A DNA stretch of 64,000 bases, from assembly GCA_948146395.1 (NCBI GenBank), contig OX411557.1, positions 32,094,077 through 32,158,076 on the forward strand. Direction: 5' to 3'. Below the pieces are notes generated by a model that saw nothing but the letters and a program-made list of their open reading frames with translations, made no database searches and was not told where the DNA came from. Shown piece by piece: positions 1 through 10,267 of this stretch. Within the stretch, counting starts at the first letter, position 1. Each line of letters begins with the position of its first letter. The DNA comes from Fragum whitleyi (Eukaryota; Mollusca; Bivalvia; Cardiida; Cardiidae). A program made the position numbers and the translations under genes.

Positions 1-84
1 CGCTCCACACTCTCAGTGTCAATGTCGTTCCTAATTCATTACAAAATCATTCACCTTGTCAATTTCACGATGGTGTTAACTGTA
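1..84. mobile_element. MITE-1 right end, cut by window edge
   Basis: This is the terminal part of the commonest short element here, called MITE-1 in this annotation. It ends with CTTGTCAATTTCACGATG, then GTTAACTG and a TA. The internal landmarks CGCTCCACAC and TTCATTACAAAATC match the complete copies near 41.2-41.7 kb and 52.4-52.9 kb. The other end lies outside the window. No coding capacity. Confidence 0.75.
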
Positions 85-1098
85 TTTTGTTGATTCAGTG
101 TTATAGTGTCGTTTTAAAAATTAAAAAGCCCAAGACAAAAGTTTCTCTTACCACATATTTTTAGTGGAAGCCTAAGTGTAACACTCACGTAAGTGCCCAT
201 AACATATAAGCACTTACAAAATTAGTACTCTAATCGTCGGTTTGCATACATTGTAGTTTTATACCACATCGAGGGTTAAGCGCAAGACTGTACTAAGTGT
301 TGAAACAATGTATATATACACTTAGAACAGACTTGCACTGAACCATCGACATGTAGGAAACACTTTTGAAGAAGATATATTACAATCTAAACATTAAATA
401 AAGCCTTGTGCAATTTTTTACATTTTAACAACTATTTATATGTCAAAGAAATGCATTCATCTTTAATGGATGCTGACTTTGCCCTGCAATTTTGTGAGGA
501 AGATACCATTTATCCTGCCCTGAGCTGTCGTGATAGGTAGAAAATAGGCGATAATTTGTTAGGTGATATCTAGTGCAGACGTTTTGTTGCATAGCGACCG
601 AAAGTAGAAATGTTGGTAACTGAGAAACTTAGATTTAACCCCTGAACATTAAATGAGCAACTCGCTTGTGCAATTTGCTAATTATCATGTAAAATAGTAT
701 GCTTTATATTTCAAGAGTATTTAGCATTTTAGATAGGTAGTCAAAGTACAGACAATTACAAACTCTGGGAGAACTGCATGGAAATGCTGTCTTTGTTTCT
801 CTTTTTTTGACTCGTCAGATAACATATAAAAGTGTGCTACCTGCATTTTGCTAAAATATGCACTTAGCGCTTTTTGATAATCAACCGACGAATTTGACTG
901 CGTTTCCACAACGCCGTTACTGCGATAGCGGAGATTTAGCTGTGGTGCTCCAAAAATAGTAAACAGCTGAGCTTTCATCGTTTCCACCACGTTCTTTCTA
1001 CTGTCATGCGAAGGTAATACATTTTGAAACTACAAAACTTTATAGTCAACTGGGTACCTCCTGTGATTGACCACTCTTTCGTTAGATTCTGGTCGGAG
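85..1098. other. AT-rich stretch with no recognised feature
   Basis: No gene or repeat is recognised. The longest reading frame (89 codons, minus strand, 721-990) has no recognisable motif and sits in low-complexity AT-rich sequence. Confidence 0.5.
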
Positions 1099-1330
1099 TA
1101 TATGTGACCCGTCACGCTAAAAGGACCATCCGGATACTGCGTTATATGTCGACCCAGTCAGACTGCGCAGATTGCCTATTTTCTGAATCTAGAATGATCA
1201 ATATACCTTCCTGTAAAAGAATATTTGAATTGCGACCTCTGGTTGACCTATGCTGGACCCAATCTCTTTTTCAAATATTTATGTTACAGAGTTCCCAGAT
1301 GGTCCCTTTTCGCGTGACGGGTCACATATA
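1099..1330. mobile_element. MITE with TGTGACCCGTCACGC terminal repeats
   Basis: A 232-bp element bounded by inverted repeats of about 36 bp. The left end reads TATATGTGACCCGTCACGC followed by an AAAAGGACCAT motif. The right end is its reverse complement with a few changes and terminates in GGGTCACATATA. The interior is non-coding. Terminal TATA or TA may be the target duplication, as in Tc1/mariner-type insertions. A second end of this family lies at about 8035-8190. Confidence 0.75.
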
Positions 1331-1412
1331 TGTGAGATTGTAGGATGACAACTCTTTGTATAGTTCAGTGTAATTCGTCTTCCTTTTTTTCAGCATTCTT
1401 TGCTTTATAAAT

Positions 1413-1775
1413 AGAGGATATTGAATGAGTGGTCATTGAATACCGAATTTATTAAACGAGTCATCTATAAACTGATTAAACGAGGCTTTGTCGAGTTTTC
1501 ATCTGTTTATAGATGACGAGTTTAATAAAATCGGTATATGATGAGCACATATTTGATATTTTATTTATGATATGATCGGATTTTTGCGATAAAACAAAAT
1601 TGCAAAATTGACGTCAGCAGATCCATTATGACGTCAATTTCCTAACAAAAGTATACCATTGTTCTTGTTCTTAGCTCATTTGCATACTTATTCCACTAGA
1701 GCAATAGCACCCATGTAATATCAAAAATATGTAACGGGGTAATTTCACTCAGGCGAAGAAGGTTATATCATAATC
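1413..1775. repeat. Cruciform-bearing dispersed repeat, copy 1
   Basis: Begins AGAGGATATTGAATGAGTGG and runs about 360 bp. It shares its whole length, with gaps, with 24035-24446. An internal palindrome at 1442-1533 has arms meeting around TCATCTATAAAC / GTTTATAGATGA, with a smaller hairpin (AAACGAGG...TCGAGTTT) in its loop. Mobile element of unknown class. No coding capacity seen. Confidence 0.7.
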
Positions 1776-1917
1776 TCGATTAATTTGTTGTTTAGTTGTT
1801 TCTTTGTAACAAGCCGATCAACCCCAGACAAAGTAAGCTACTGGATTAAAACGCAATTTTACGTTCTTGTGTCGTTTTTTGTAGCGAATATTGACATCTT
1901 TAAGATTCTTGTACATG

Positions 1918-2545
1918 TGCAGTTAAAAAAAACGTCGTTGAAAGTTACACTTACTGCGATCAAAACCATTCAATATCACTCACACAGCGCTACATTCATT
2001 CATTCCAAAAACTCGCTCAAATGAAAACGCTCCGAAAGTATCAGAAAACATTTCGAAATCGTTCAAATCGATCAAAATTTAATCAAATCAATCAAATTGT
2101 TCTACGATTTTATTGGCCGGTGTGGATTTTAAAGTGTCTGATTGTTCCATGAAGACACGCTTACAGTAAAAAAAAACGTGAATTTTATTAAAGAGGGGTT
2201 AAAAAATATAGCCTAAAACACGCGGCAAATCAAATGCGAACTTTTGGACTGACCCCAAAATATTGGACTGGCAGAGTTGGGCTTATTTTCACTATGAAAT
2301 CTTAAAAAAATCTTCTCCTACAAAACCATAAGCCCGGTTTGAATGAAACTTGACATGAATGTTCCTTGGGTGACCCTCTTTTTAAGTTATTCAAGAAATT
2401 TGGATAAAGAGGTTTAATACCGTTTGAACAAAAATAGCAATTTCGGATTACTTCCCTTTGATTTCACACAAAACTCGCTCCACACACTCATTCAATTTCA
2501 TTCCAAATTGATTCCAACATCATTCATCTTGTCGATTTGACGAAG
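1918..2545. mobile_element. MITE-1 copy interrupted by other repeat sequence
   Basis: The left half matches reversed MITE-1: CAGTTAAAA near 1918, then CATTCATTCATTCC and the conserved GAAGACACGC segment. The right half resumes at about 2453 with CACACAAAACTCGCTCCAC and ends near 2545. The intervening 2208-2452 is foreign to MITE-1. The right terminus is decayed. Confidence 0.65.
2208..2452 (+). repeat. Fragment of the 165-bp minisatellite family, within MITE-1
   Basis: Contains CCTTGGGTGACCCTCTTT followed by a TTCAAGAAATTTGGAT motif. This closely resembles the first unit of the array at 39.9-40.1 kb (GGTGACCCTCTTTCAAAG, TTCAAGAAATTTTGAT). It is flanked on both sides by MITE-1, so it probably inserted into, or recombined with, that element. 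Confidence 0.55.
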
Positions 2546-3029
2546 GAACGTGGAAGTCCTAATGGATGTTTCTGAGTTCGTATAAAATGCCTTTAATTTC
2601 AGTATTTCTAGATTGTTTGGTACATGTATCTATGAAGAGCGAAAGTGTTATTGTTTTGCAAAATTATATATAGCGGCATTTAATTTTGTTACCATAGTAA
2701 CATATGTATGCTTAGGCGCGAGAGCGTAAAGAAATAATGAGAATCTGTTACATAAATCTTATTTTCTGAAAGTGTTCGTAAACTTTAGCTGAAATTTCTC
2801 GGCAGAAGTAAAAAAGACACAGATAAGGAATCAATTGTCATATATAAAACTTAGTTGGAAGAGTTTTTTACGGACACGATTTTTTTAAAATAAGCCTGAA
2901 TATTCGAGAGAATAGCGAACTGGTGTTAACACTAAAAAACGAAACCCGTTTTTTTTTTTTTTTGGTTTTTTTTTTTTTTTTTTTTTTCGATTTCTGCGAT
3001 GATCATGATTTATTCACCAAGCAAGACAT
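2546..3029. other. No gene; long poly-T tract
   Basis: Nothing recognisable except T-rich runs at about 2949-2987, split by a GG. These could be the A-tail of a minus-strand retroposon, but no body is recognised. Confidence 0.4.
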
Positions 3030-3175
3030 TTCAGGTGTTGGTTTGATTCCTGGGCTGACATATTATTCAACAAATGGTCTTTGGATAAGACGTTAAACCG
3101 AGGTCCCGTGTGACGGTGCTTTACACCGAGCACGTTATAGAACCATGCTCTTATTGGCCAGAAATACTACTCATA
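3030..3175 (+). repeat. Probable retroposon tail (GACGTTAAACCGAGGTCCC)
   Basis: The motif GACGTTAAACCGAGGTCCC, followed by GTGTGACGGTGC and CACGTTATAGAACC, resembles a tail module widespread in invertebrate SINE/LINE repeats (TTAAACCGAGGTCC...CACGT...AGA.CC). No tRNA-like head is visible upstream, so this is probably a 5'-truncated copy. Confidence 0.45.
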
Positions 3176-3489
3176 TAGAAATTAAACACAGACAATAAAT
3201 TAACAAAATGCTCTGAATGATTGGTGTTTCTGTTATTGGCTGCTTAGCAATGTCACGTTCCGTAAATACAACATATTTTTCAAAGAAACATTTGAGTAAA
3301 TATATATTTAAGCAGATAATGTCGAAATGACAATGTTTTTGTTCTTTAATTGTAAAATATAGCTACTTCAAATACAATAACGAAAATACTATTGTTAAAA
3401 AACACAATTTGGAACACTGACAAAGGTTGTGTATCAAAAAGTATTCACCACATTTTTTTTCAAAATGTAATACAATAAGAACATTGTAC

Positions 3490-3790
3490 CCACTGATATG
3501 TTGAATAGTATTGAATAGAATTTGGAATGAAATTGAATGGTTTGGATCGACGAGTTTTGAATGAAATTATAAGGGGGGGGGGTGTCTCTGGTAATATATT
3601 ATCGCTTATTTCGTTCAAGAAGGAGCGATTTATAACGATTTCCGAGCGTAATTTAGTGATTTGAGTGAGTGCTTTGATGCATTGAAGGCATCGTTGGACG
3701 AATGATTGAGAATATCTATTTGAGCGATATTCCGTTGTATCGCTGTTTTATCATTCAAAATTTATCGACCTTATCTAATTTCACTTAAAA
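3490..3790. mobile_element. Degenerate MITE-1 relic
   Basis: Carries forward MITE-1 landmarks (TTTGGAATGAAATTGAATGG, TATCGCTTATTTCGTTCAAG, GATTTGAGTGAGTG) in the right order, but the termini are lost. A run of nine G occurs at about 3573-3582. Confidence 0.55.
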
Positions 3791-3972
3791 ACTATTCAAA
3801 AAAATCTGGAGTCAATAGACTTTATCAAACGCGGATAGAAAAAACCAATGTATATATGGGATAAAGCGAATGAGATAATACGTATCACTATTCAAAATTG
3901 TGAGTATGTCATAGCAATGTACATGTATTGTTTCCTGCATTTAATTAAAAAATAAATGGATCGATTAGTACA

Positions 3973-4310
3973 TACAGTAAAACTTGTGTTAAGCGACCAC
4001 TTAAGGGACCACAAAAAAGCGGTCGTTTATGGGAATGGTCGCTCAATACGAAATACCATGATGAATGTGACAGTTCATTTTGATAGCATTTAAATATTGT
4101 TGGTCAAGTCGTACTGAATCCTATGATGTTCGAACCCATTAGAATCGTCTTTTTGAGACGATTCTTATGGGTACCAACAACATAAGATTCAACAATAGCC
4201 AATTTTTTCGTTAATGAATGTCCTCTTTTTCAGAGATTTTGCTTACGGCGAGGGGACTTAATAAAATTGGTCGCTTAATAGACGTGGTCACTCTTGCAAT
4301 ATTGACTGTA
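3973..4310. mobile_element. TA-flanked MITE with TACAGT ends
   Basis: A 338-bp element. The left end is TACAGTAAAACTTGTGTTAA then GCGACCAC. The right end, read in reverse complement, is TACAGTCAATATTGCAAGAG then TGACCAC and TTAAGCGACC. TA at both ends fits Tc1/mariner-type insertion. An internal hairpin GAATCGTCT...AGACGATTC lies near 4143-4168. No coding capacity. Confidence 0.75.
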
Positions 4311-4797
4311 ATTATAATTTATAAAACATTTGTCTATGTTAATGTTAGAAAAGTGTAGCTAATTCAAAGCAGTAAGGGGCTAAGATTCATACCTAATTTT
4401 AACTAAACTTGACCCTGCATCGAATACTGTTGTGATATTTTGTTACATTGTATAAAAAAAATTAAAACTGTTGAAGTACAAAGAATGGACTTGCAGCAAA
4501 TTAACGACAATCAACAATCGTATATTTTCTTGCGTCGTATTGCGTATATGATTATTACCTTGGTAACAGGGAGTATTGCAGTGATCAACATCGTGTATCA
4601 TATATTAACACCACGTATATGGTACAAGAAACAGTCATAGATAAATCAGAATAACTATGGATATAAAAAGACATGCTTGTTTTAGTCAAAATTATGTCCT
4701 CTGTTAAGGCTGCAGTTATAACTACATGTTCTATATACATGTATTACACGTACATTGGTTAAGGCGAGTATTGCAGTAATCAACATCGTGTAACAGG
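4311..4797. other. No supported gene; short direct near-duplicate
   Basis: A 66-codon reading frame (4440-4640) contains one hydrophobic stretch but begins at TTG and has no family match I recognise. A 27-bp segment beginning GAGTATTGCAGT occurs at about 4571 and 4766 with one difference; the second copy lies immediately left of the palindrome at 4798. Confidence 0.4.
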
Positions 4798-5233
4798 TGA
4801 GCCTGCGCGTGACATTTCTAAAAATTTGCAATGTCCGTCAGGTCTAAACATTGATCAGCGTAGACAGCCACAAACTGTAAATATAGAGTTCCCTAATGGT
4901 CTACAGATAGTTTGAGACCTTATCTATCTATAGTATGCAATGTAAAGACTGGTCAGCCTGTGCGGGTGCACAGGCTGGTCAGAGTCTTTGCTTTGCGCAT
5001 GTTTGAAAATGTTGGAAATCAACTTTTTCAAGTATGCGCAAAGCAAAGACTCTGACCAGCCTGTGCATCAGCACAATCTGACCAGAGTCTTCACTGTGCG
5101 TTTAAGAGGATAGATAAGATCTCAAAGTATTTGTAGACCATCAGTCTATATTTACAGTATGTGGCTGTAAACATAACAAATGTATGCTCCTCACGCTCAT
5201 TTCAAATTGTTGGAAATGTCATGCACAGGCTCA
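4798..5233. mobile_element. MITE-2, long head-to-head palindromic form
   Basis: A 436-bp near-complete palindrome. Its arms of about 215 bp begin TGAGCCTG and share, in inverted order, the landmarks ACATTTC, ACTGTAAATATAGA, TGGTCTACA, GGTCAG and GTCTTTGCTTTGCGCAT. The outer ends are TGAGCCTGCGCGTGACATTT and the complement of ATGTCATGCACAGGCTCA. No reading frame of note. The 9212-9450 copy is about half this length. It could fold into a very long hairpin if transcribed. Confidence 0.8.
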
Positions 5234-5434
5234 TTTATGATTGCATCTAAAGCTTCAGTATCCAAATTATACATGAAATAAGAGACGCAGGAGAGACCCT
5301 GTTCTAGAATATAAGATATGCAATCAGACAAATGTAACAGTCTTATTAAATGGTTTTGATAGCCTAAACCAATCTGCCTTTGTTGATGTTATTTTTGATG
5401 AAAATGTTTGTGTTGATTTTGTTTGTAGTGGTGA

Positions 5435-6082
5435 TTTGTATTTGTACTAAGTCTTGCTTTCATTTGTTCACTATTTAACACATGTATCAAATTGATAGGA
5501 CGAAAAACTTGGGCATCATCAATAAAGCAACTATTATATCATTATGGATTCGGAGTTGTTTGGTTATCACAAGAAATCGGAGATACAGAATTATTTCTAT
5601 ATGAATTTTCACAACGTCCAAAAGACTGTGCTACCCAAGACTGGAGAAGTAAAGTGAATAGTTCTAATCGTTGCTCTTTCTATATGAACTTTAAAACACT
5701 ACTAACACCTGAAAGGTATATTACCATGGGTTTATCATACCAACTAAGAAAAGCTTTAGCTTGTTTCCGATGTAGTAGTCATACATTTAATATTGAAGTA
5801 GGCCGGCATTTAGGTATCGACAAAGATGATAGGATTTGTACCTATTGCTGGGATATTTATAACATTTCCGTCATAGAAGACGAACTTCACGTATTTTTTC
5901 ATTGCCCGCGTTTCTCCGAGCTTCGTACCAAATATCTTTATAGCTGGTTCTCTTGTAATCAAACAGCAGATGACCTCTACCACCTTAGGTCCTCAAATAA
6001 TAGTCTTGTTATAAGAAAAGTTGCAATATTTATAAACGAAATATTGCAAATGAAAAAAAAAACTCTGAATATAGTTGTCTGA
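5435..6082 (+). pseudogene. LINE (non-LTR retrotransposon) C-terminal fragment
   Basis: About 215 codons remain open from just after a stop near 5434 to the TGA at 6080-6082. There is no credible initiator: the frame at 5492 opens at TTG, so this is a 5'-truncated piece. The visible pattern is WASSIKQLLYHYGFGVVWL, then DW and SFYMNFK, then a CYWD-type segment with ICTYCWD and EDELHVFFHCPRF. These match the cysteine/histidine-containing region (C-x2-C...ED-x2-H-x4-C) downstream of reverse transcriptase in many molluscan LINEs, probably CR1/L2-like. No reverse transcriptase or endonuclease motifs are present. The frame is intact, suggesting fairly young insertion, and would encode no active enzyme. 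Confidence 0.7.
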
Positions 6083-6345
6083 GATTAAATTTGTGAACCA
6101 TTTTAGTTTAAGCGTGACTTTACGTAGGTCACTGAGTCAATTTATTTATATTTAATAGCATGGCATATTGGCGATAATTATTTGCGAAATATTACTAATT
6201 CTTTCAATTATCAATTCAGACATGTATATGAAGGATTTTGTATATGGCAACTCTGTTAAATAATTGTTTGTATAAACTGTGTTTGTATAATGGGCCGGTG
6301 GCCTGTATGTACTTATTTGAAATAAAACTGTAAACTGTAAAACTG
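6083..6345 (+). mobile_element. 3' untranslated tail of the LINE fragment
   Basis: AT-rich sequence following the LINE stop codon. It contains a small GGGCCGGTGGCC palindrome and ends with AAATAAAACTGTAAACTGT and further CTGTAA-type repeats. Short 3' repeats of this kind, rather than poly-A, are typical of CR1/L2-like LINEs. No clear target duplication was found. Confidence 0.6.
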
Positions 6346-7876
6346 ATCATCACCATTACTTTTCATCGGTTTTAATTTTAGTTTGAATGGCCATACGACT
6401 CAAACGCCAGATTCATACATGTATGGTTTGGAAGTACCTAATAACAAAAACATCACACAAAAATGAAAAGAAAATTATCTTGTATCAGAGGTGAGCACCT
6501 TATCATTAAATGGCTCAACTTCAGAAAAGTTTTGGAGCTTGTTTACAAATCATTTCTTATAATTAGACGAGTAGTGGCCATGGGTCTCGCATTTGTCTCA
6601 CGGCAACTGAACTGTTGGTCCAAGGTTCACAAATGATCAGACATCCTTTAAAAAGCTGTTTTTATATAAAAAGTACTTTTTTTACATTTCTTACAAATCA
6701 TGACACACATAATTAAGCCAATCAGCGACAATAATAAACTGTTATCTTGAGAGATGGCTGTGAGAACTAAAATTTCATTTGTGGCATATTTTGCACAAAC
6801 ATTCTACAAATATCTACTATGTTTCGTTGTTGCGTGTTAGTTATTTATTTCGAATACACCATGTGCCTTGATTGATAGATCTTATTCACGCTTACGTTCA
6901 TTCTCGCAACGGATGTCTTGTGGTATTCAAGTAACAACATCCTAAACTTGACGCTCATTTGTCTTCAAAAATTATATTTTTGCCCACGCAACGTTAAAAC
7001 GTTAACGCGCTCCGACTTCACTCTAAACGCCACCATTTAGAGAGCACAAAACAATTCATGAAATCATTTACTGTCATACAAGCAATTGTGGGAAAATCTG
7101 ATTATTCAATTATATTTAAAAAAATGAGCATCCTTTCAAAATGAGGCAAAACAGTTCCTCATGTCTTTCAGTTTCAACGTAATTTACAATATTCTATTTC
7201 CTCCAATTTATATCAGTCAAAACCAAAACGTCATGCTCAATCATTTTCAATATACACTGAAACGAAGTTAAATAAATTAAATGTTGTTTGGTTTCTGAAA
7301 GAGAAGAAGGAAATTCAATGAATCTTGATCGATCGTAAAGTATTCAGGCATGCAGCGAACTTGAACGTAATTCCACGTTACCCTTTCATGGGTTGGATAA
7401 TTCTAGCATTTTATGTGTGTGTGTGTTGGGGGGGGGGGGGGGGGGGGGGAATAAAGCTATCACAGTGTCATTCCCTCTACTATTTGATATCAGAAAATTT
7501 AATCGGATTTTGGCAATTATTGGAGTAATTCCCGAGACCGAAAATATGAAATTCCTGTCAAAAGTGTATTTTTTACTTTTGTGACTTTGGTAAAGTACGG
7601 TTCCTGTTTTTGACCGTTTGTTACACCAAGATTCAAAATTCAAACTACTTCCCTTCCCGTTTTTTTTTTTCTTTTTTTATAGAATATGTATTATATAGTC
7701 TCGGGCACTCAACGCTCCCCATTTACGCCACCAAATGAACTCTTGAATAACTGGGAGCGAGCGCTTTCGACGCGTTTCAAAAGATTTGAATGAGTTGTAG
7801 GTATCCTATGTATAGGACGATGGGCGATCGAATTTGAGTGGTTTTGCGTAGCATGAACGTTAAGGCTACGATGTTA
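6346..7876. other. No recognised gene; contains (G)22
   Basis: No element or gene is recognised apart from the GT-rich run leading into 22 consecutive G at 7428-7449. Short frames here are created by the homopolymer. Confidence 0.5.
7428..7449 (+). repeat. Homopolymer (G)22 after (TG)n
   Basis: Twenty-two consecutive G directly follow a short TG dinucleotide run. Such a tract can form stacked G-quadruplexes and is prone to length errors in sequencing. Confidence 0.95.
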
Positions 7877-8032
7877 CTATTTGTATGGTTATAAAAATCT
7901 AGAGTACATACCTCCAAGACTCTCTACTTTCTACAAATATATATGGAATATCCTTGATAGGTGCTACATTAATTGTTCCCTCCAGGTGACGTTGCCTGAA
8001 ATTATACGTGACATACAGTAAATAATTGTGAC
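7877..8032. repeat. Duplicated block A, copy 1
   Basis: Closely matches 24953-25108, including TCTACTTTCTACAAATATAT and CCTTGATAGGTGCTACATTA, with only scattered substitutions. Block B follows in the same order and orientation at both loci (8612-8800 and 26999-27185). No coding capacity; origin unknown. Confidence 0.75.
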
Positions 8033-8034
8033 CC

Positions 8035-8190
8035 GTCAGGCGAAAAGGGACCATCTGGGAACTATGTAAAAAATGAAAAAGAGACTGGATTCAGCATAGA
8101 TCAACCAGAGGTCGCATTTCAAAAATTCTTTCACTGGAACGTAGATTATTCATTCTAGATTCCAAAGCTCTATCCGCAGTAAATGTGCGA
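8035..8190. mobile_element. Truncated MITE of the 1099-1330 family
   Basis: Starts TGTGACCCGTCAGGCGAAAA then GGGACCATCTGG, matching the end of the 1099-1330 element. Inner similarity includes GACTGGATTCAGCATAG and AACCAGAGGTCGCA. The opposite end is missing. It begins exactly where the homology of block A ends, so it may have inserted at that boundary. Confidence 0.6.
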
Positions 8191-8611
8191 AATAATGGCC
8201 AATTGCTTCATCCCAATGTGCTGAAAAGATTTTTGAATAACACTAGCAGGAATTTCAAAGAAATAAATACATGTGTAGTTTGAAGTTTCTAACATGTGTT
8301 TCGTGTGTCCATTTTTACGTGGTTGCCAAAGATTCCTATGTGAACCTCAAATTAGAGCTGATAAGTCGAAGGTCTTTCAGGCATCAGTTATTAAAATAGA
8401 AACCTAAAATTTAAAAATATGAAAAATGTAAACGAGAAAGTCAAAGAAAGGATTTCACCTGTACTATGAAAAGTACTTATATCGTAACTATTTTTATTGC
8501 TAAAATTAAATTTTATGCAAACTTTTAAATAAGAACTTATCAGTCAATAGTTCTTCAGACATCGGTTATTGAAATAGAAAACAAAAAACAGAACTTGACG
8601 TCAAGTAGAAG

Positions 8612-8800
8612 GAAGAACAAAGACAGCATATAATTGAGTATGAATATTTATAGCGTATGGTTTCAAAGGGGGTGGACATTGTCTCCTATCTAATAAGCTG
8701 CTTACTTATTGAACTGACGTTTCCTATATAATGAAAGGAAAGGACCTAAATTGAAGTCGACTTTGATGTCAGTGTTGGAGAATGATTTCTCATATGAAGA
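8612..8800. repeat. Duplicated block B, copy 1
   Basis: Matches 26999-27185 closely, including AATTGAGTATGAATATTTAT, GGACATTGTCTCCTATCTAA and CCTATATAATGAAAGGAAAG. It may be the second conserved half of the same dispersed element as block A. No frame or structural RNA is recognised. Confidence 0.75.
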
Positions 8801-8854
8801 TAACTAAATACACGAAAAAAAAACAAAGAATATAACTGAATGGTTTTGTACTTG

Positions 8855-9527
8855 TACAATCATCAACATCGTGAAAATTAAATTGACAATCATTCCAATC
8901 AAAAACATTCTTAATCACACAAGCAGCGACCCATTAATTCGTTCAAAACACTCACTCAAAACATTCTAAAACGCTAAAAAATGTTAAATTGATTCGAAAT
9001 CGTTCAAAATGATCAATTTTGCATTTAAAGCGGTCAAATAATTGCATAATTTCATTGGCTCGTGATGATTTTTAAGCGTCTGATTTGACCGTGAAAACAT
9101 AAAATCAGAAAAATACGAAGAAGTTATTAAAAGAGGGTAGACGAATCGCTATTTTGTCCAAGTGATCGAAATTATCGATAATGTTTTACCTTCGATGAAA
9201 TTCATTTAAATTGAGCCTGTGCGTGACATTTCCAACAATTTGAAAAGTTCATGACGTGCAAACACTGAGTAGCGTAGACAGCTACATTCTGTAAATAGAA
9301 TGTTACCCGATGGTCTACAGATACTTAAGACCTTATCTATCTACTAAAAGGAAAGTGAAGACACTGGTCAGACTGTGAGGATGCACAGGCTGGTCAGAGT
9401 CTTTGCTTCGCGCATATTTGAAATTGTTGGAAATCTCACGCACAGGCTCAGTTTCGCTCTACACTCTCATTCAATTTCAATCAAAAATCATTCAACTTGT
9501 CAATTTCATGATGTTCCAAACTGCATA
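8855..9527. mobile_element. MITE-1 copy carrying a nested MITE-2
   Basis: Reverse-oriented MITE-1: the left end has CAACATCGTGAAAA, with CACTCACTCAAAACATTC and TTTCATTGGCTCGTG inside. The right end resumes at 9451 with CGCTCTACACTCTCATTC and ends CTTGTCAATTTCATGATG. The host is split at about 9211/9451 by a complete MITE-2, so MITE-2 inserted later. Confidence 0.75.
9212..9450. mobile_element. MITE-2, short form, inserted in MITE-1
   Basis: A 239-bp element with terminal inverted repeats of about 30 bp: TGAGCCTGTGCGTGACATTT at the left, and the complement of AAATCTCACGCACAGGCTCA at the right. The inside matches one arm of the long form at 4798-5233 (TGGTCTACAGATA, CACAGGCTGGTCAGAGTCTT). No coding capacity. 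Confidence 0.8.
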
Positions 9528-10267
9528 ATATTGATGAAAGAAACGAAGAGAATCTTTGTCATGTATACTCAAAAACCGTATTTTCGCGGACGTCATATTT
9601 CCGCGGCAATCCGGTATTTTACTGTTATGCTTGCTTTGTTGGTTGTGAATTGATGCACATTTTGTGAATAAACCCTACACATGTCTACCAAATTCAGAAG
9701 ATCAACAATGTCTTGAATTTTTAGTATGAAATTAATGAAAATGTCAATGCACTCAAAATCGGCATCATGTTCCATCATTCAGCCATCCCCTTTCCGAATT
9801 ACCTCCATTTTCATGTTTTAAAAACGTATACACAATGCAACTTTGATCAATACATGTTGGATAGATACCAAAGAATGTAAAAGAATGGGAAAATCAAATG
9901 TTTGGACCTTAATAAATTCTTTCAAGAAAAATTCTATCAACTACCGTTAAAATATGACGTCCTGACTCAATATGGTGCTCATGACGGTGGTCAACATCCA
10001 GAAGCAATTTCTGCTCATAATTTCCCAGCAAGACCCTTAAAATTTTGCTAATTGACAGATCAAGGAACAGGCCTGAAAATCATATTATTCTTGACCTTGA
10101 TTTGTTTTATATTTGAAGCCCTTTCATAATTGACTAGTTTGTACCGTGAAAATACAAGGAGCCATGGTATATTGAATTCATGGAAGTACAAATCTGAAAA
10201 CTAATCAAACTGTAAGAATTAATAAGGATGATTGGATTTGATTGGAAAGACCACCTTTACGCATTAT
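9528..10267. other. No recognised feature
   Basis: AT-rich sequence with only short chance frames. No element boundary or gene is recognised. Confidence 0.45.

Noticed and set aside
7325..7643. Three frames encoding poly-glycine or poly-proline
   Set aside because: All are produced by the (G)22 tract.
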